Positions 33,319-43,345 are shown, counted from the stretch's first letter. The stretch is DNA of 48,939 nt from Allomuricauda sp. CAU 1633 (GCF_017313225.1 NZ_JAFLNE010000012.1:1-48939); one strand, 5' to 3'. Notes: a model not told the origin generated them from the letters alone. Made by a program: numbers and translations.

Positions 33319-34500
33319 TTATTTGAAAGCGGGAATCCCCGTGATATCGGCACCAGTAATCAACAGATGGATATCATGAGTGCCTTCATAGGTAATCACA
33401 CTTTCCAAGTTCATCATGTGGCGCATAATACTGTACTCCCCGGTAATCCCCATTCCGCCCAGTACTTGTCGGGCTTCCCGGGCAATCTTGAGAGCCATAT
33501 CCACATTGTTCCGCTTAGCCATGGAAATTTGTGCCGTAGTGGCTTTCCCTTCATTTTTTAATTGCCCCAACCGAAAAGCCAACAACTGTGCCTTGGTGAT
33601 TTCGGTAATCATTTCGGCCAATTTTTTCTGTTGTAATTGATAGGCCGCGATGGGTTTTCCAAATTGGATGCGTTCCTTCGCGTAGCGTAACGCCGTATCG
33701 TAACAATCCATAGCAGCACCAATAGCGCCCCAAGCAATGCCGTAACGGGCAGAATCCAAACAACCTAAGGGTGCCCCGAGCCCACTTTTATTGGGCAGCA
33801 AATTTTCTTTGGGCACTTTTACATTGTCGAAAATCAATTCTCCCGTAGCCGAAGCACGCAACGACCATTTGTTATGAGTCTCGGGAGTAGAAAACCCTTC
33901 CATGCCCCGTTCCACAATAAGTCCGTGGATACGACCATCTTCATTTTTGGCCCAAACTACAGCTACATCGGCAAACGGTGAGTTGGAAATCCAAAGTTTA
34001 GCACCATTTAGAACATAATGGTCGCCCGCATCTTTGAATTTGGTTTCCATACCCCCAGGATTGGAACCATGATTGGGTTCTGTAAGTCCGAAGCAGCCCA
34101 TCCATTCCCCTGTGGCCAGTTTGGGCAGGTATTTTTTCCGCTGCTCCTCTGTTCCATAAGCAAAAATGGGATACATCACCAAAGAAGATTGCACTGAAGC
34201 TGTGGAACGAACCCCACTATCGCCGTGCTCAATTTCTTGCATGATCAAGCCATAACTGATTTGATCTAAGCCAGCTCCCCCGTATTCTTCTGGAATATAA
34301 GGACCGAACGCTCCAATTTCTGCGAGACCACCAATAATCTGTTTGGGAAATTCCGCCTTTTGGGCAAACTCCTCAATAATAGGCGATATGTCCCGCTTTA
34401 CCCACTGCCGGGCAGCATCGCGAACCAATTTATGTTCCTCGGAAAGAAGATCATCTATATTGTAGTAATCTGGGGCTTCAAATAAATCAGGCTTCATCAA
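33319..34500 (-). CDS. gcdH: Glutaryl-CoA dehydrogenase
   Basis: This 393-aa acyl-CoA dehydrogenase-fold flavoenzyme oxidises and decarboxylates glutaryl-CoA to crotonyl-CoA (lysine and tryptophan degradation). The GCDH-type sequence is clear: SGVRSTASVQSSLVMYPI contains the Arg that binds the distal carboxylate, MGCFGLTEPNHGSNPGGMET is the FAD region, and the catalytic base is Glu372 in ITYEGTHDIHLL. VLGGMGITGEYSIMRHMMNL is also typical. A general acyl-CoA dehydrogenase is less likely. No other lysine-degradation genes are adjacent. Confidence 0.9.
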   Translation of the reverse strand: MMKPDLFEAPDYYNIDDLLSEEHKLVRDAARQWVKRDISPIIEEFAQKAEFPKQIIGGLAEIGAFGPYIPEEYGGAGLDQISYGLIMQEIEHGDSGVRSTASVQSSLVMYPIFAYGTEEQRKKYLPKLATGEWMGCFGLTEPNHGSNPGGMETKFKDAGDHYVLNGAKLWISNSPFADVAVVWAKNEDGRIHGLIVERGMEGFSTPETHNKWSLRASATGELIFDNVKVPKENLLPNKSGLGAPLGCLDSARYGIAWGAIGAAMDCYDTALRYAKERIQFGKPIAAYQLQQKKLAEMITEITKAQLLAFRLGQLKNEGKATTAQISMAKRNNVDMALKIAREARQVLGGMGITGEYSIMRHMMNLESVITYEGTHDIHLLITGADITGIPAFK

Positions 34501-34543
34501 TAGTAGTTTTACTTGTCAAATATAACATTTAGTCCGTGTATTG

Positions 34544-35254
34544 TTACATTTTTAAATAAAATGCTTGTGTCAATTCAATATACTCTTTTGTGTACTGATG
34601 ACGCTCTTTTTCAATGACCAAACCATCTACAATCGGTTCTTTTTTTGAAAAACTAAACTCCAATAAACTTCGTTTGGTCTCCGCTTTTGGGTTGCCTTTC
34701 ACTCTAGTGATTCTATTTGGATACAATCCCGCTTCCAAAGCTAAAGCTATAAATTCATCTTCCTCTTTGTAAGGAACAACAACGGCAAATATTCCATTTT
34801 CCGAAAGAAGTTTAGATACTCCTTCCACCAATTCTTCAAACGGCAATGAGCTGTTTTGTCTTGCCTGATCACGTGATTTATTCCCACTGCCAACATCTTC
34901 AGCATAAAACGGTGGATTGGAAACAATGAGATCATAGGTCTCATCCATCTCCTCCACAAACTCATCAAACCCTGCATGATAACAGAACAGTCTGTCTGCC
35001 CATAGTGAAGCCTCAAAATTGACCACACATTGCTCATAAGCACTTTCATCCAATTCAATAGCATCAATAAGATCTGCATGCGACCTTTGGGCCAGCTGCA
35101 ATGCAATCAACCCAGTGCCCGCTCCAATATCCAGAATAGTGGTGGGATGATGTTCCAAAGAGGCCCATGCGCCCAATAATACTCCATCGGTACCCACTTT
35201 CATAGCACATTGATCCTGATGGATAGTGAACTGTTTAAAAACAAATGGTTTCAT
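34544..35254 (-). CDS. tRNA1(Val) adenine-N6 methyltransferase TrmN6-like
   Basis: This 236-aa SAM-dependent methyltransferase has the class I motifs LDIGAGTGLIALQLAQR and the catalytic VSNPPFYAED (N6-adenine NPPF). The N-terminal FKQFTIHQDQCAMKVGTDGV and LLGAW match YfiC/TrmN6, which modifies A37 of tRNA1(Val). Length is as expected. It is separated from gcdH by about 40 bp on the same strand, so both may be cotranscribed, though their functions are unrelated. Other NPPF methyltransferases cannot be fully excluded. Confidence 0.85.
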   Translation of the reverse strand: MKPFVFKQFTIHQDQCAMKVGTDGVLLGAWASLEHHPTTILDIGAGTGLIALQLAQRSHADLIDAIELDESAYEQCVVNFEASLWADRLFCYHAGFDEFVEEMDETYDLIVSNPPFYAEDVGSGNKSRDQARQNSSLPFEELVEGVSKLLSENGIFAVVVPYKEEDEFIALALEAGLYPNRITRVKGNPKAETKRSLLEFSFSKKEPIVDGLVIEKERHQYTKEYIELTQAFYLKM

Positions 35255-35424
35255 GTTTCAAATGTAATTATATAAGGCATACCTCAGTATCCCACCAATT
35301 CAACTCAAGCATTCATAAAGTCAAACCGCCCATCCATTAGATTTGGATATCTCAAACCTTGTATATGAGCTACTTTCGACCCTTAATTGAAATAAAATCA
35401 AATTACCAATTAAACATTTTTATT

Positions 35425-35994
35425 ATGAAAAAACTTTTTTATGCTTTCATTGTGATGGTATCTCTGGCACAATGGGCACATGCGCAGGAACAAAATAAAT
35501 TTCGCGTAGGACTTGACTTCGGGTATGTAATGCCTGATGGCGGAGGTGGAATTTTACTAGCCATTGAACCCAAGTACAATGTAGCCGACAATATGAATAT
35601 TGGTCTACGTTTTGAATCTGCCGCAATGGCCAAAAATATTAAAGGTGGTGGATTGACCTTGGAAGCAGATTTGGCCGCAAGCACATCTTACCTAGGTACT
35701 TTTGATTATTATTTTCATAACGGAAGTTCCTCCTTTGCGCCATTTATGGGAGCAGGTGCTGGGTATAGTACTTTAGCCAATATCGGCGTTCAAGAACTGG
35801 GGCCTGATGAAGTAGAAGTAGATGGAAAATTTGGTGGGCTAATCCGTGCTGGATTCGAATTGGGAAAATTTCGAGTAGCTGCAAGTTATAATCTTATAGG
35901 CAAATCCGATCTTGGCGATGGTGCCGAAGTCAAAAACTCCTATTTTGGCATCTCCCTTGGTTTCTACATAGGTGGTGGCAAGTGGAAAAACTAG
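35425..35994 (+). CDS. Outer-membrane beta-barrel protein
   Basis: This 189-aa protein has a signal peptide (MKKLFYAFIVMVSLAQWAHA, cut before QEQ). The start at 35425 places it directly at the signal; an ATG at 35359 adds an unlikely extension. The mature part has alternating hydrophobic/aromatic strands and Gly turns (FRVGLDFGYVMPDGGGGILL, MNIGLRFESAAMAK, APFMGAGAGYSTL, FRVAASYNLIG) and ends in FGISLGFYIGGGKW, a pattern of an 8-strand barrel (OmpX/OmpW-like). The function is unknown. It is followed by a bidirectional terminator shared with the sulfatase. Confidence 0.75.
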   Translation: MKKLFYAFIVMVSLAQWAHAQEQNKFRVGLDFGYVMPDGGGGILLAIEPKYNVADNMNIGLRFESAAMAKNIKGGGLTLEADLAASTSYLGTFDYYFHNGSSSFAPFMGAGAGYSTLANIGVQELGPDEVEVDGKFGGLIRAGFELGKFRVAASYNLIGKSDLGDGAEVKNSYFGISLGFYIGGGKWKN

Positions 35995-36014
35995 AATTTT
36001 TTAGTGTTCATTTG

Positions 36015-36047
36015 AAAAAAGAAGGAGGCCAATTGGCTTCCTTTTTT
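36015..36047. terminator. Bidirectional terminator
   Basis: AAGGAGGCC-AATT-GGCTTCCTT forms a stem (one G-T pair) with A run on the left and T run on the right, serving the barrel gene on the plus strand and the sulfatase gene on the minus strand. Confidence 0.75.
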
Positions 36048-36061
36048 GTTTGACTATCCAA

Positions 36062-37492
36062 TCATTCCCCCAATCTTCCCGGCTCTCTGGTTTCAGAACC
36101 CTCTAAATCCAGTAAGGAATCGCCCAATCGTTGTCGCATAGTATTGGCTAACACCTTTATTTCGGCCACAATTTCAGGATTTTCCTCAGCCACATTTTGG
36201 GTCTCCCCGATGTCATTGACCACATCATACAATTCAATTTCTTCCAAATCCACCATTCGATAATGGCCCGGTTGTCCATCTTTACCCGGTTCTTGCCCAT
36301 CCATGGTCCGATAGGTATGCGGAAAATAGAGCTTCCATTTCCCATAACGTACCCCAAAGAGTTCATTCACTCTATAATAGAAAAAATAGGCTTCTTGTAC
36401 TGGTTCCTTTTGTTCACCAGTTAGCATCTTCCAAGCACTTTTTCCATCAATCGTGGTTTCTGGTAATTCCGACTCCGTAATCTCTGCGATGGTGGGTAAA
36501 ATGTCGATGGCCATCATAGGTACATCAATGACACTCCCTGCTTTGAGTTTTTTTGGATACTTGATAATGCAGGGTTCGCGCTGACCTCCTTCCCATGCGG
36601 TACCTTTTCCTTCCCGGAGGGGCAAAGCACTTCCCGCATGATTCCCGTAGGACAACCAAGGACCATTGTCTGAAGTAAAAATGACCATGGTATTCTCTTC
36701 CAATCCATTTTCTTGTAGCGCTTCCATAATTTGTCCCACCGACCAGTCAATTTCCATGATTACATCTCCATACAATCCCCTTTCCGATTTTCCCTTAAAC
36801 TTATCCGACACAAACAATGGCACATGGGGTTGCGGATGAGGTACATATAAAAAGAAAGGATTATCCTTATTTCTCTGGATAAAATCCACACTGCGCTCCG
36901 TAATTTGCGTAGTCAATTGGGATTGTTCGGTTAATGTTTCAATGACCGTTTCGTTTTGATACAACGGTAAATCCGGAAAATTAAAAATCGTTCCCTGTTG
37001 AGGATGATTGGGCCACATGTCGTTGGAATAGGGAATACCGAACCATTCATCAAATCCGTGTCGTGTGGGCAAAAATTGTTCATGATGCCCTAAATGCCAT
37101 TTCCCATAAATGGCGGTGGCATATCCTTTTTTCTTCAACATTTCGGCAATTGTGGTCTCTGAAGCATTGATGCCATGGGTGTTGTCCGGTCCCAATGCAT
37201 TATGGATTCCAATTCGGTTGGGGTAACATCCTGTTAAAATTCCGGCTCTGGATGCAGAACAAACCGCTTGGGCAGCGTAGTAGTTGGTAAGCTTTACTCC
37301 TTCCGAAGCCATTTGATCCAGATGAGGCGTTTTAATGTTGGGCGAACCAAACACCCCTACATCTTGATACCCTTGGTCATCGGTAAAAATCAGAACAATG
37401 TTCGGAGGGCGATCGGGTTCAACGGGTTGTGGTTTCTTTTCACCACAGGAAATCAAACTAATGGTTAAGAGAAAAAAGAGAGATATGCGCAT
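36062..37492 (-). CDS. Sulfatase (arylsulfatase-type lipoprotein)
   Basis: This 476-aa S1-family sulfatase has a lipoprotein signal (lipobox LISCG, Cys16). Metal Asp residues 38 and 39 are in LIFTDDQGYQDVG. The formylglycine motif is C78-S-A-S-R-A-G-I-L-T-G, which has Ala rather than Pro in the third place but still fits the sulfatase signature. KWHLGH and FTSDNGPW complete the active site. The fold resembles arylsulfatase A / GalNAc-6-sulfatase-like enzymes. Marine Flavobacteriia use such enzymes on sulfated polysaccharides, but no glycoside hydrolase or SusCD pair is adjacent, so the substrate is open. Maturation by a formylglycine-generating enzyme is assumed. Confidence 0.9.
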   Translation of the reverse strand: MRISLFFLLTISLISCGEKKPQPVEPDRPPNIVLIFTDDQGYQDVGVFGSPNIKTPHLDQMASEGVKLTNYYAAQAVCSASRAGILTGCYPNRIGIHNALGPDNTHGINASETTIAEMLKKKGYATAIYGKWHLGHHEQFLPTRHGFDEWFGIPYSNDMWPNHPQQGTIFNFPDLPLYQNETVIETLTEQSQLTTQITERSVDFIQRNKDNPFFLYVPHPQPHVPLFVSDKFKGKSERGLYGDVIMEIDWSVGQIMEALQENGLEENTMVIFTSDNGPWLSYGNHAGSALPLREGKGTAWEGGQREPCIIKYPKKLKAGSVIDVPMMAIDILPTIAEITESELPETTIDGKSAWKMLTGEQKEPVQEAYFFYYRVNELFGVRYGKWKLYFPHTYRTMDGQEPGKDGQPGHYRMVDLEEIELYDVVNDIGETQNVAEENPEIVAEIKVLANTMRQRLGDSLLDLEGSETREPGRLGE

Positions 37493-37538
37493 AGGGCAAA
37501 CAAAATGTTTCCCTAAATATAGGTTTTAAAATGCTATG

Positions 37539-38069
37539 CTAGGAATTGAGGTAGAGGTCCACCAATCCTTCCGGGGTTTTCACGTGGATGATCTTGTTTT
37601 TCCGGTCCACCTTGGTGATGATGTCATCACTAATGGGAATTAAAAGTTCCTTCCCATCCTTTTCAACCTCAAAAAGGTCTTGTGAAGCGCTATCATTTAC
37701 AGATTGTATAGTTCCAATATCACCATGTACCTCATCCATGAGAGTGAAACCGATTACTTCGTGAAAGTAAAATTTGTCACCACTCAATTTAGGCAGCATG
37801 GAAAGAGGTAGATACAATTCGGAACCGATAATTTTATCCGCCGTAGCTTCATCCTTCACTTCCTCAAAATCGATACGCAGCAAAGCCGATTTATGAAGTC
37901 GGCAGCGGTCAATAAAAAATGGAACCAGATTGTTTCCCAATGAAACAAAAACTGATTCCATGTTTTCGTAGATTTCGGGTTCGTCGGTGTCCAATTTTAC
38001 CAACACCTCACCCTTAAAACTGTATTTTGATACGACTTTGCCCAGGTAGAAGCATTCTTCCTTGCGCAT
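37539..38069 (-). CDS. rimM: Ribosome maturation factor RimM
   Basis: This 176-aa protein has the N-terminal RimM domain (CFYLGKVVSKYSFKGEVLVK) and the PRC-barrel (about 95-176: DKFYFHEVIGFTLMDEVHGD, KELLIPISDDIITKVDRKNK, IIHVKTPEGLVDLYL). RimM binds bS19 and assists 30S head assembly. It directly follows rpsP (11-bp gap), the conserved rpsP-rimM order. The usual partners trmD and rplS are not downstream here: a sulfatase gene follows, so the operon is shortened. Confidence 0.93.
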   Translation of the reverse strand: MRKEECFYLGKVVSKYSFKGEVLVKLDTDEPEIYENMESVFVSLGNNLVPFFIDRCRLHKSALLRIDFEEVKDEATADKIIGSELYLPLSMLPKLSGDKFYFHEVIGFTLMDEVHGDIGTIQSVNDSASQDLFEVEKDGKELLIPISDDIITKVDRKNKIIHVKTPEGLVDLYLNS

Positions 38070-38080
38070 TGTCCGTAATC

Positions 38081-38662
38081 TTACTCTTCTTCTTTGGAAG
38101 CTTCTTCAGCGGCAGGAGCCTCTTCAGTCTCTGCAACAGTTTCCTCAGCAGGAGCTTCCTCGGTAGTAGCAGCTTCAGTAGCCTCTTCTGCAGCTTCCTC
38201 AGCTACTTCTTCTTCAGGAGCAGCAGCGGCGATTCGTTTTTCGTTGGCTTCTTTTTCAGCTTCCAACGCTTTTGCCTTGGCTTCTGCATCAGCTTTGCTC
38301 AAACCATCTTTCTTGGCTTGGATAGCAGCTTCTTTCTCATCCAACCAAGCTTGGAATTTTTCCTCGACTTGCTCTACAGTATGAGCCCCTTTGGCAACAC
38401 CTCCCATGAGGTGGTGCTTCAACAAAACTCCTTTATAAGAAAGGATGGCTCTTGCAGTGTCAGTCGGCTGAGCACCATTTTGCAACCATTTTACAGAACT
38501 ATCAACATCCAATTCAATAGTTGCTGGATTGGTATTGGGATTGTAGATTCCCAATTTTTCCAAAAATTTACCGTCTCTTTTTGCTCTGGAATCAGCGGCA
38601 ACCACCCAATAAAATGGTTTACCTTTTTTACCGTGTCTTTGAAGTCTAATCTTAACTGGCAT
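38081..38662 (-). CDS. rpsP: Ribosomal protein bS16 with long acidic tail
   Basis: This 193-aa protein starts with the bS16 domain (MPVKIRLQRHGKKGKPFYWV, VAADSRAKRDGKFLEKLGIY, NPNTNPATIELD) covering about 1-85. A basic to acidic helical segment follows, then an Ala/Glu-rich low-complexity tail (about 140-193, repeats of EEAPAEE, EAAEEA). The E. coli protein has only about 82 residues. Such extensions occur in Bacteroidota bS16. It is first in the rpsP-rimM operon with a -7-like TATATTTG upstream. Confidence 0.95.
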   Translation of the reverse strand: MPVKIRLQRHGKKGKPFYWVVAADSRAKRDGKFLEKLGIYNPNTNPATIELDVDSSVKWLQNGAQPTDTARAILSYKGVLLKHHLMGGVAKGAHTVEQVEEKFQAWLDEKEAAIQAKKDGLSKADAEAKAKALEAEKEANEKRIAAAAPEEEVAEEAAEEATEAATTEEAPAEETVAETEEAPAAEEASKEEE

Positions 38663-38745
38663 ATCACATTAATTTGTAGGGTGCCCGACCCTGGTTATTA
38701 ATTCATTTTTGCGATCAGTGAGCGTAGTCGAACTGAAAGCGGGTG

Positions 38746-38753
38746 CAAATATA
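38746..38753 (-). promoter_or_regulatory. Candidate -7 element of rpsP-rimM
   Basis: The minus strand reads TATATTTG, matching TANNTTTG, about 85 bp upstream of the rpsP start. The leader contains a small dyad TCAGT/ACTGA at about 38715-38736, which could be a regulatory hairpin or a dispersed repeat. Confidence 0.45.
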
Positions 38754-38884
38754 GTTTAAATCCCATAATCCACAACACCTTTTATATTATTTTGCCAGTT
38801 GATAAGTCGTAAAAACTCTATTTTTCCAAAACAGCCTTCTTCCGTACTTTTATTCATTGCTTTTTTTGACCTACAATTGAATTT

Positions 38885-41800
38885 ATGTACTTAATCTTTG
38901 ATACGGAAACCACTGGACTTCCCAAGCGTTGGGATGCCCCCATTACCGATACCGATAACTGGCCAAGATGTGTTCAGATTGCTTGGCAATTGCACGATGA
39001 ACTCGGTAATTTGGTGGAACAAAAAGATTTTTTGGTACGGCCAGAAGGATTCAATGTGCCTTATGAAGCCGAACAAATCCACGGTATTTCCACAGCTTTA
39101 GCGGAACAAGAAGGAGAATCTCTGGAAAATGTTTTGCATGCTTTTCAAAATGCATTGGAACGCACCAAGTTTGTTGTTGGACAAAATGTAGGTTTCGATG
39201 TCAATATCATGGGGTGTGAATTCCACCGAAAAGGCATTGAAAGCCCTTTGGAAGAGCTTCCCGTGCTTGACACCTGTACGGAACATACCGCAGAACTTTG
39301 TAAAATTCCTGGAGGGCGTGGAGGAAAATTCAAGCTGCCCACCCTTACCGAGCTGCACGAATTTTTGTTTGGCGAAACCTTTGCTGAGGCACATAATGCA
39401 ACTGCGGATGTGGAGGCGACCACCCGATGTTTCTTGGAACTGATTCGAAAAAAACAGTTTACCAAGGAAGAACTCGATGTACAACCGGATTATTTTGAAC
39501 GTTTTTCCGAAGCGAATCCGCAAGAAGTCCAGCTGATTGGATTAAAGCACATCAATCTCAAAGAAGCCTCCAAGAAAATTGCCGATGCGCTTTGGGCTGA
39601 AGACACTGGCGAAATCTCAGAAAAAGAAATTCAAGAGAACATTGAGACGCTTGAGGACGCTCCTTTTGCGCATTTGCACAACCATTCCCAGTTTTCCGTA
39701 CTCCAATCCACCATCAACATAAAGGATTTGGTGAAGTTCACCGCCCAAAATGGAATGCCAGCCGTGGCATTGACAGACCATGCCAATATGATGGGTGCCT
39801 TTCACTTTGTGAAAGAAATCATGGCACACAACAAATCGGTCAAGGATAAGAATGCCGAACTAGTAGAAAAGGGTGAGCAACCTTCCGAAAAAGAGATTAC
39901 CCCAATCGTAGGCTGTGAATTCTACGTTTGCGAGGACCACACCAATAAAAATGTAAAGGACTACGGCCATCAAATTGTATTGTTGGCCAAAAACAAAAAT
40001 GGGTACCGCAACTTGGCCAAAATGTCCTCTATAGCTTATACCAATGGCTTCTACTACGTTCCCCGCATCGACAAAAAAGTAGTGGAGCAGTACAAAGAAG
40101 ATGTCATTGCCTTAACTGGAAACCTGTATGGTGAGGTCCCCAGCAAAATATTGAATGTAGGCGAAAAACAGGCCGAAGAAGCCCTTTTATGGTGGAAAGA
40201 GCAGTTCGGGGACGATTTTTACATTGAAATGATGCGCCACGGTCAAGAGGATGAAGACCGGGTGAACCAAGTGTTGCTGCAAATGGCCAAGGACCACCAT
40301 GTAAAGTTGGTGGCCACCAACAACACCTATTATTGTGATAAAAAAGATGCTGAAGCCCATGACATTTTGCTTTGTGTAAAAGATGGGGAAAAGCAAGCCA
40401 CACCCATAGGTCGGGGTCGGGGCTACCGTTATGGACTGCCCAACCAAGAGTACTACTATAAGTCTTCGGACGAGATGAAGGAACTCTTTAAAGATGTTCC
40501 CGAAGCCATTCTCAACATCAAGGAAATCATCGACAAAATTGAGCCGTATGATCTCGCCAGTGACATCCTCCTGCCCAAGTTCACCATTCCTGATGAATTC
40601 AAGGTTAAGGAAGATGACGAAGATGGAGGCAAGCGCGGTGAGAATGCCTATTTGCGCCATATCACCTACGAAGGTGCAAAAAAACGGTATGGGGAAATCA
40701 CTTCAGAAATCAGCGAGCGTGTAGATTTTGAATTGGAAACCATCAAAAACTCAGGCTATCCCGGTTACTTTTTGATTGTTGAGGATTTTATTCGCGAAGC
40801 CCGAAACATGGACGTGTCAGTTGGTCCGGGTCGAGGGTCCGCAGCCGGTTCCGTGGTGGCCTACTGTTTGGGCATTACCAACATAGACCCTTTGAAGTAC
40901 GACCTCCTTTTTGAGCGTTTCCTGAATCCAGATAGGGTATCCATGCCCGATATTGATATTGACTTTGATGATGAAGGTCGAAGTAGGGTCATGGATTACG
41001 TAATCAATAAATATGGTGCCAATCAGGTGGCTCAGATCATAACGTATGGAACCATGGCCGCAAAATCCTCTATCCGAGATACGGCCCGGGTTTTGGATTT
41101 GCCGTTGGGTGATGCAGACCGCATTGCCAAGCTCATTCCCAACATGTCCAAACTGAACAAGATATTTGGGGTCGATGAAGCCGATTTGCGGAAAAAGTTC
41201 CGTTCGGATGAATTGGAAAAAGTAAATGAACTGTTGAACATCTCAGAAGGAGATGACCTCGAAGGGCAGACCGTTAAAATGGCCCGAGTGTTGGAAGGTT
41301 CGTTACGAAATACAGGAATCCATGCCTGTGGGGTTATCATTACTCCCGATGATATCACCAATTTCGTACCCGTGGCCACGGCCAAGGATTCTGACCTTTA
41401 TGTGACCCAGTTTGATAACTCGGTTGTGGAAAGTGCCGGCCTCCTCAAGATGGATTTCTTGGGATTGAAAACACTGACGCTCATCAAGGACACCGTCAAA
41501 ATTGTTAAGGCCCGAACCGGAATAGATTTGGTGCCCGATGATTTTCCGTTGGATGATGAAAAAACATACGAGCTTTTTCAGCGTGGAGATACGGTAGGGA
41601 TATTCCAGTACGAATCGCCCGGGATGCAAAAGCACATGAAAAACCTGAAACCTACGGTTTTTGATGATCTTATTGCCATGAACGCGCTGTATCGACCTGG
41701 ACCGATGGAATACATTCCCAGCTTTATTGCACGGAAACACGGCGAGGAAGAAATCACTTATGATCTTCCCGATATGGAGGAATACCTTCAGGAAACGTAT

Positions 41801-43270
41801 GGAATTACGGTGTACCAAGAGCAGGTGATGTTACTTTCCCAAAAATTGGCCGGGTTCTCCAAAGGTGATGCGGATGTGCTTCGTAAAGCCATGGGTAAAA
41901 AGATTTTTGCCCTCCTTCAAAAATTGAAACCTCAGTTCTTGGATGGTGGTGAAAAGAATGGACATCCCCGTGACGTATTGGAGAAAATCTGGAAGGATTG
42001 GGAAGCTTTTGCCTCCTACGCTTTCAATAAGAGTCACTCTACCTGTTACGCTTATATCGCTTATCAAACTGCCTATTTAAAGGCCCACTACCCTGCCGAA
42101 TATATGGCAGCGGTACTGTCCAACAATATGAACGACATCAAACAGGTGACGTTCTTTATGGAAGAATGTAAGCGCATGGGCTTGGAAGTACTTGGTCCAG
42201 ACGTTAATGAATCCTACTACAAATTTGCGGTGAACAAGGACAATGCAGTACGTTTTGGTATGGGGGCCATTAAAGGTGTGGGACGTTCTGCGGTGGAAAC
42301 GATCGTGGAAAACCGAAAAAAGGACGGTCCCTACAAATCTGTTTTTGATTTGGCCAAACGTGTCGATTTAAGGGCTGCCAACAAAAAAGCATTCGAAAAC
42401 CTGGCCTTGGCCGGAGGGTTCGATTCCTTTATGGATACCCATCGGGCACAGTATTTTCATCATGATGGGGACGATATCACCTTTTTGGAAAAAGCCATTA
42501 AATACGGAGCGAAATTCCAGGAGAATGAGAATTCGTCACAAGTAAGTCTTTTCGGGGATGCCAGTGAAGTACAGATTCCGGAACCCATCGTCCCACCCTG
42601 TGAGGATTGGGGCACCATGGAAAAACTCCGTCGTGAAAAAGAAGTGGTGGGTATTTACATTTCTGGCCATCCTTTGGATGATTTCAAAAAAGAGATTACG
42701 GCATTTTGCAATACCAGTGTTTCTGCCTTTACGGATTTGGAGCCATACGTGAATCGGGAACTTTCAGTGGCAGGGGTAATTACCGATGTGCAACACCGCA
42801 TTTCCAAAAATGGAAAAGGATGGGGGCTTTTCACTTTGGAAGATTACACGGATTCCCATGAATTCCGGATTTTTGGAGAGGAATACCTCAAATTCCGGCA
42901 TTTCTTGATGATTAATTCCTTTGTGTATGTCAAGGCCTTTGTCCGAGAGGGATGGGTCAATCGGGAAACTGGAAAAAAAGGGGAACCACGGTTGCAGTTC
43001 AATGACTTTAAACAGCTTCAGGATGTTATGGATGCTTATGCACGCAAGCTGACCATAAAATTGGATGTGGCCCGTTTGCAAGAGCAACGCATTCAAACCT
43101 TAAAAGACACGTTACATTCATTTAAAGGAGAACATCCACTCAGCTTTGTGGTGTACGAGATGCAGGATGAGATAAAACTAAAACTGTCCAGCAGAAAACA
43201 GAAGGTAAAAATTAGCAGCGAATTATTATCGGCTTTAGAGGCCCATGAGATTCATTATAAGCTAAACTAG
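38885..43270 (+). CDS. dnaE: DNA polymerase III alpha with fused DnaQ-like exonuclease
   Basis: This 1461-aa replicative polymerase has an N-terminal DnaQ-like 3'-5' exonuclease domain (about 1-195: IFDTETTGLPKRWD with metal residues, VGQNVGFDVNIM, HNATADVEATTRCF). The PHP domain opens with H263-L-H265-N-H267 and continues with ALTDHANM. The polymerase has VGPGRGSAAGSVVAYCLGI and the catalytic PDIDIDFDD at 688-696. Finger and tandem helix-hairpin-helix (GMGAIKGVGRSAVE) and OB-fold (SVAGVITDVQHRISK) regions follow. The exonuclease fusion replaces a separate epsilon subunit in cis. The fused form is known from Bacteroidota. Confidence 0.96.
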   Translation: MYLIFDTETTGLPKRWDAPITDTDNWPRCVQIAWQLHDELGNLVEQKDFLVRPEGFNVPYEAEQIHGISTALAEQEGESLENVLHAFQNALERTKFVVGQNVGFDVNIMGCEFHRKGIESPLEELPVLDTCTEHTAELCKIPGGRGGKFKLPTLTELHEFLFGETFAEAHNATADVEATTRCFLELIRKKQFTKEELDVQPDYFERFSEANPQEVQLIGLKHINLKEASKKIADALWAEDTGEISEKEIQENIETLEDAPFAHLHNHSQFSVLQSTINIKDLVKFTAQNGMPAVALTDHANMMGAFHFVKEIMAHNKSVKDKNAELVEKGEQPSEKEITPIVGCEFYVCEDHTNKNVKDYGHQIVLLAKNKNGYRNLAKMSSIAYTNGFYYVPRIDKKVVEQYKEDVIALTGNLYGEVPSKILNVGEKQAEEALLWWKEQFGDDFYIEMMRHGQEDEDRVNQVLLQMAKDHHVKLVATNNTYYCDKKDAEAHDILLCVKDGEKQATPIGRGRGYRYGLPNQEYYYKSSDEMKELFKDVPEAILNIKEIIDKIEPYDLASDILLPKFTIPDEFKVKEDDEDGGKRGENAYLRHITYEGAKKRYGEITSEISERVDFELETIKNSGYPGYFLIVEDFIREARNMDVSVGPGRGSAAGSVVAYCLGITNIDPLKYDLLFERFLNPDRVSMPDIDIDFDDEGRSRVMDYVINKYGANQVAQIITYGTMAAKSSIRDTARVLDLPLGDADRIAKLIPNMSKLNKIFGVDEADLRKKFRSDELEKVNELLNISEGDDLEGQTVKMARVLEGSLRNTGIHACGVIITPDDITNFVPVATAKDSDLYVTQFDNSVVESAGLLKMDFLGLKTLTLIKDTVKIVKARTGIDLVPDDFPLDDEKTYELFQRGDTVGIFQYESPGMQKHMKNLKPTVFDDLIAMNALYRPGPMEYIPSFIARKHGEEEITYDLPDMEEYLQETYGITVYQEQVMLLSQKLAGFSKGDADVLRKAMGKKIFALLQKLKPQFLDGGEKNGHPRDVLEKIWKDWEAFASYAFNKSHSTCYAYIAYQTAYLKAHYPAEYMAAVLSNNMNDIKQVTFFMEECKRMGLEVLGPDVNESYYKFAVNKDNAVRFGMGAIKGVGRSAVETIVENRKKDGPYKSVFDLAKRVDLRAANKKAFENLALAGGFDSFMDTHRAQYFHHDGDDITFLEKAIKYGAKFQENENSSQVSLFGDASEVQIPEPIVPPCEDWGTMEKLRREKEVVGIYISGHPLDDFKKEITAFCNTSVSAFTDLEPYVNRELSVAGVITDVQHRISKNGKGWGLFTLEDYTDSHEFRIFGEEYLKFRHFLMINSFVYVKAFVREGWVNRETGKKGEPRLQFNDFKQLQDVMDAYARKLTIKLDVARLQEQRIQTLKDTLHSFKGEHPLSFVVYEMQDEIKLKLSSRKQKVKISSELLSALEAHEIHYKLN

Positions 43271-43345
43271 TCCATATAGGTAATGCTGATGGCACCATAA
43301 TTAAAACGAATACGCTGTGCGTAAGGTACATGGACAATATTTGAC

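Noticed and set aside
36062..37492. Polysaccharide utilisation locus around the sulfatase
   Set aside because: No SusC/SusD pair, glycoside hydrolase or sugar regulator lies nearby; the neighbours are rimM and an outer-membrane barrel.
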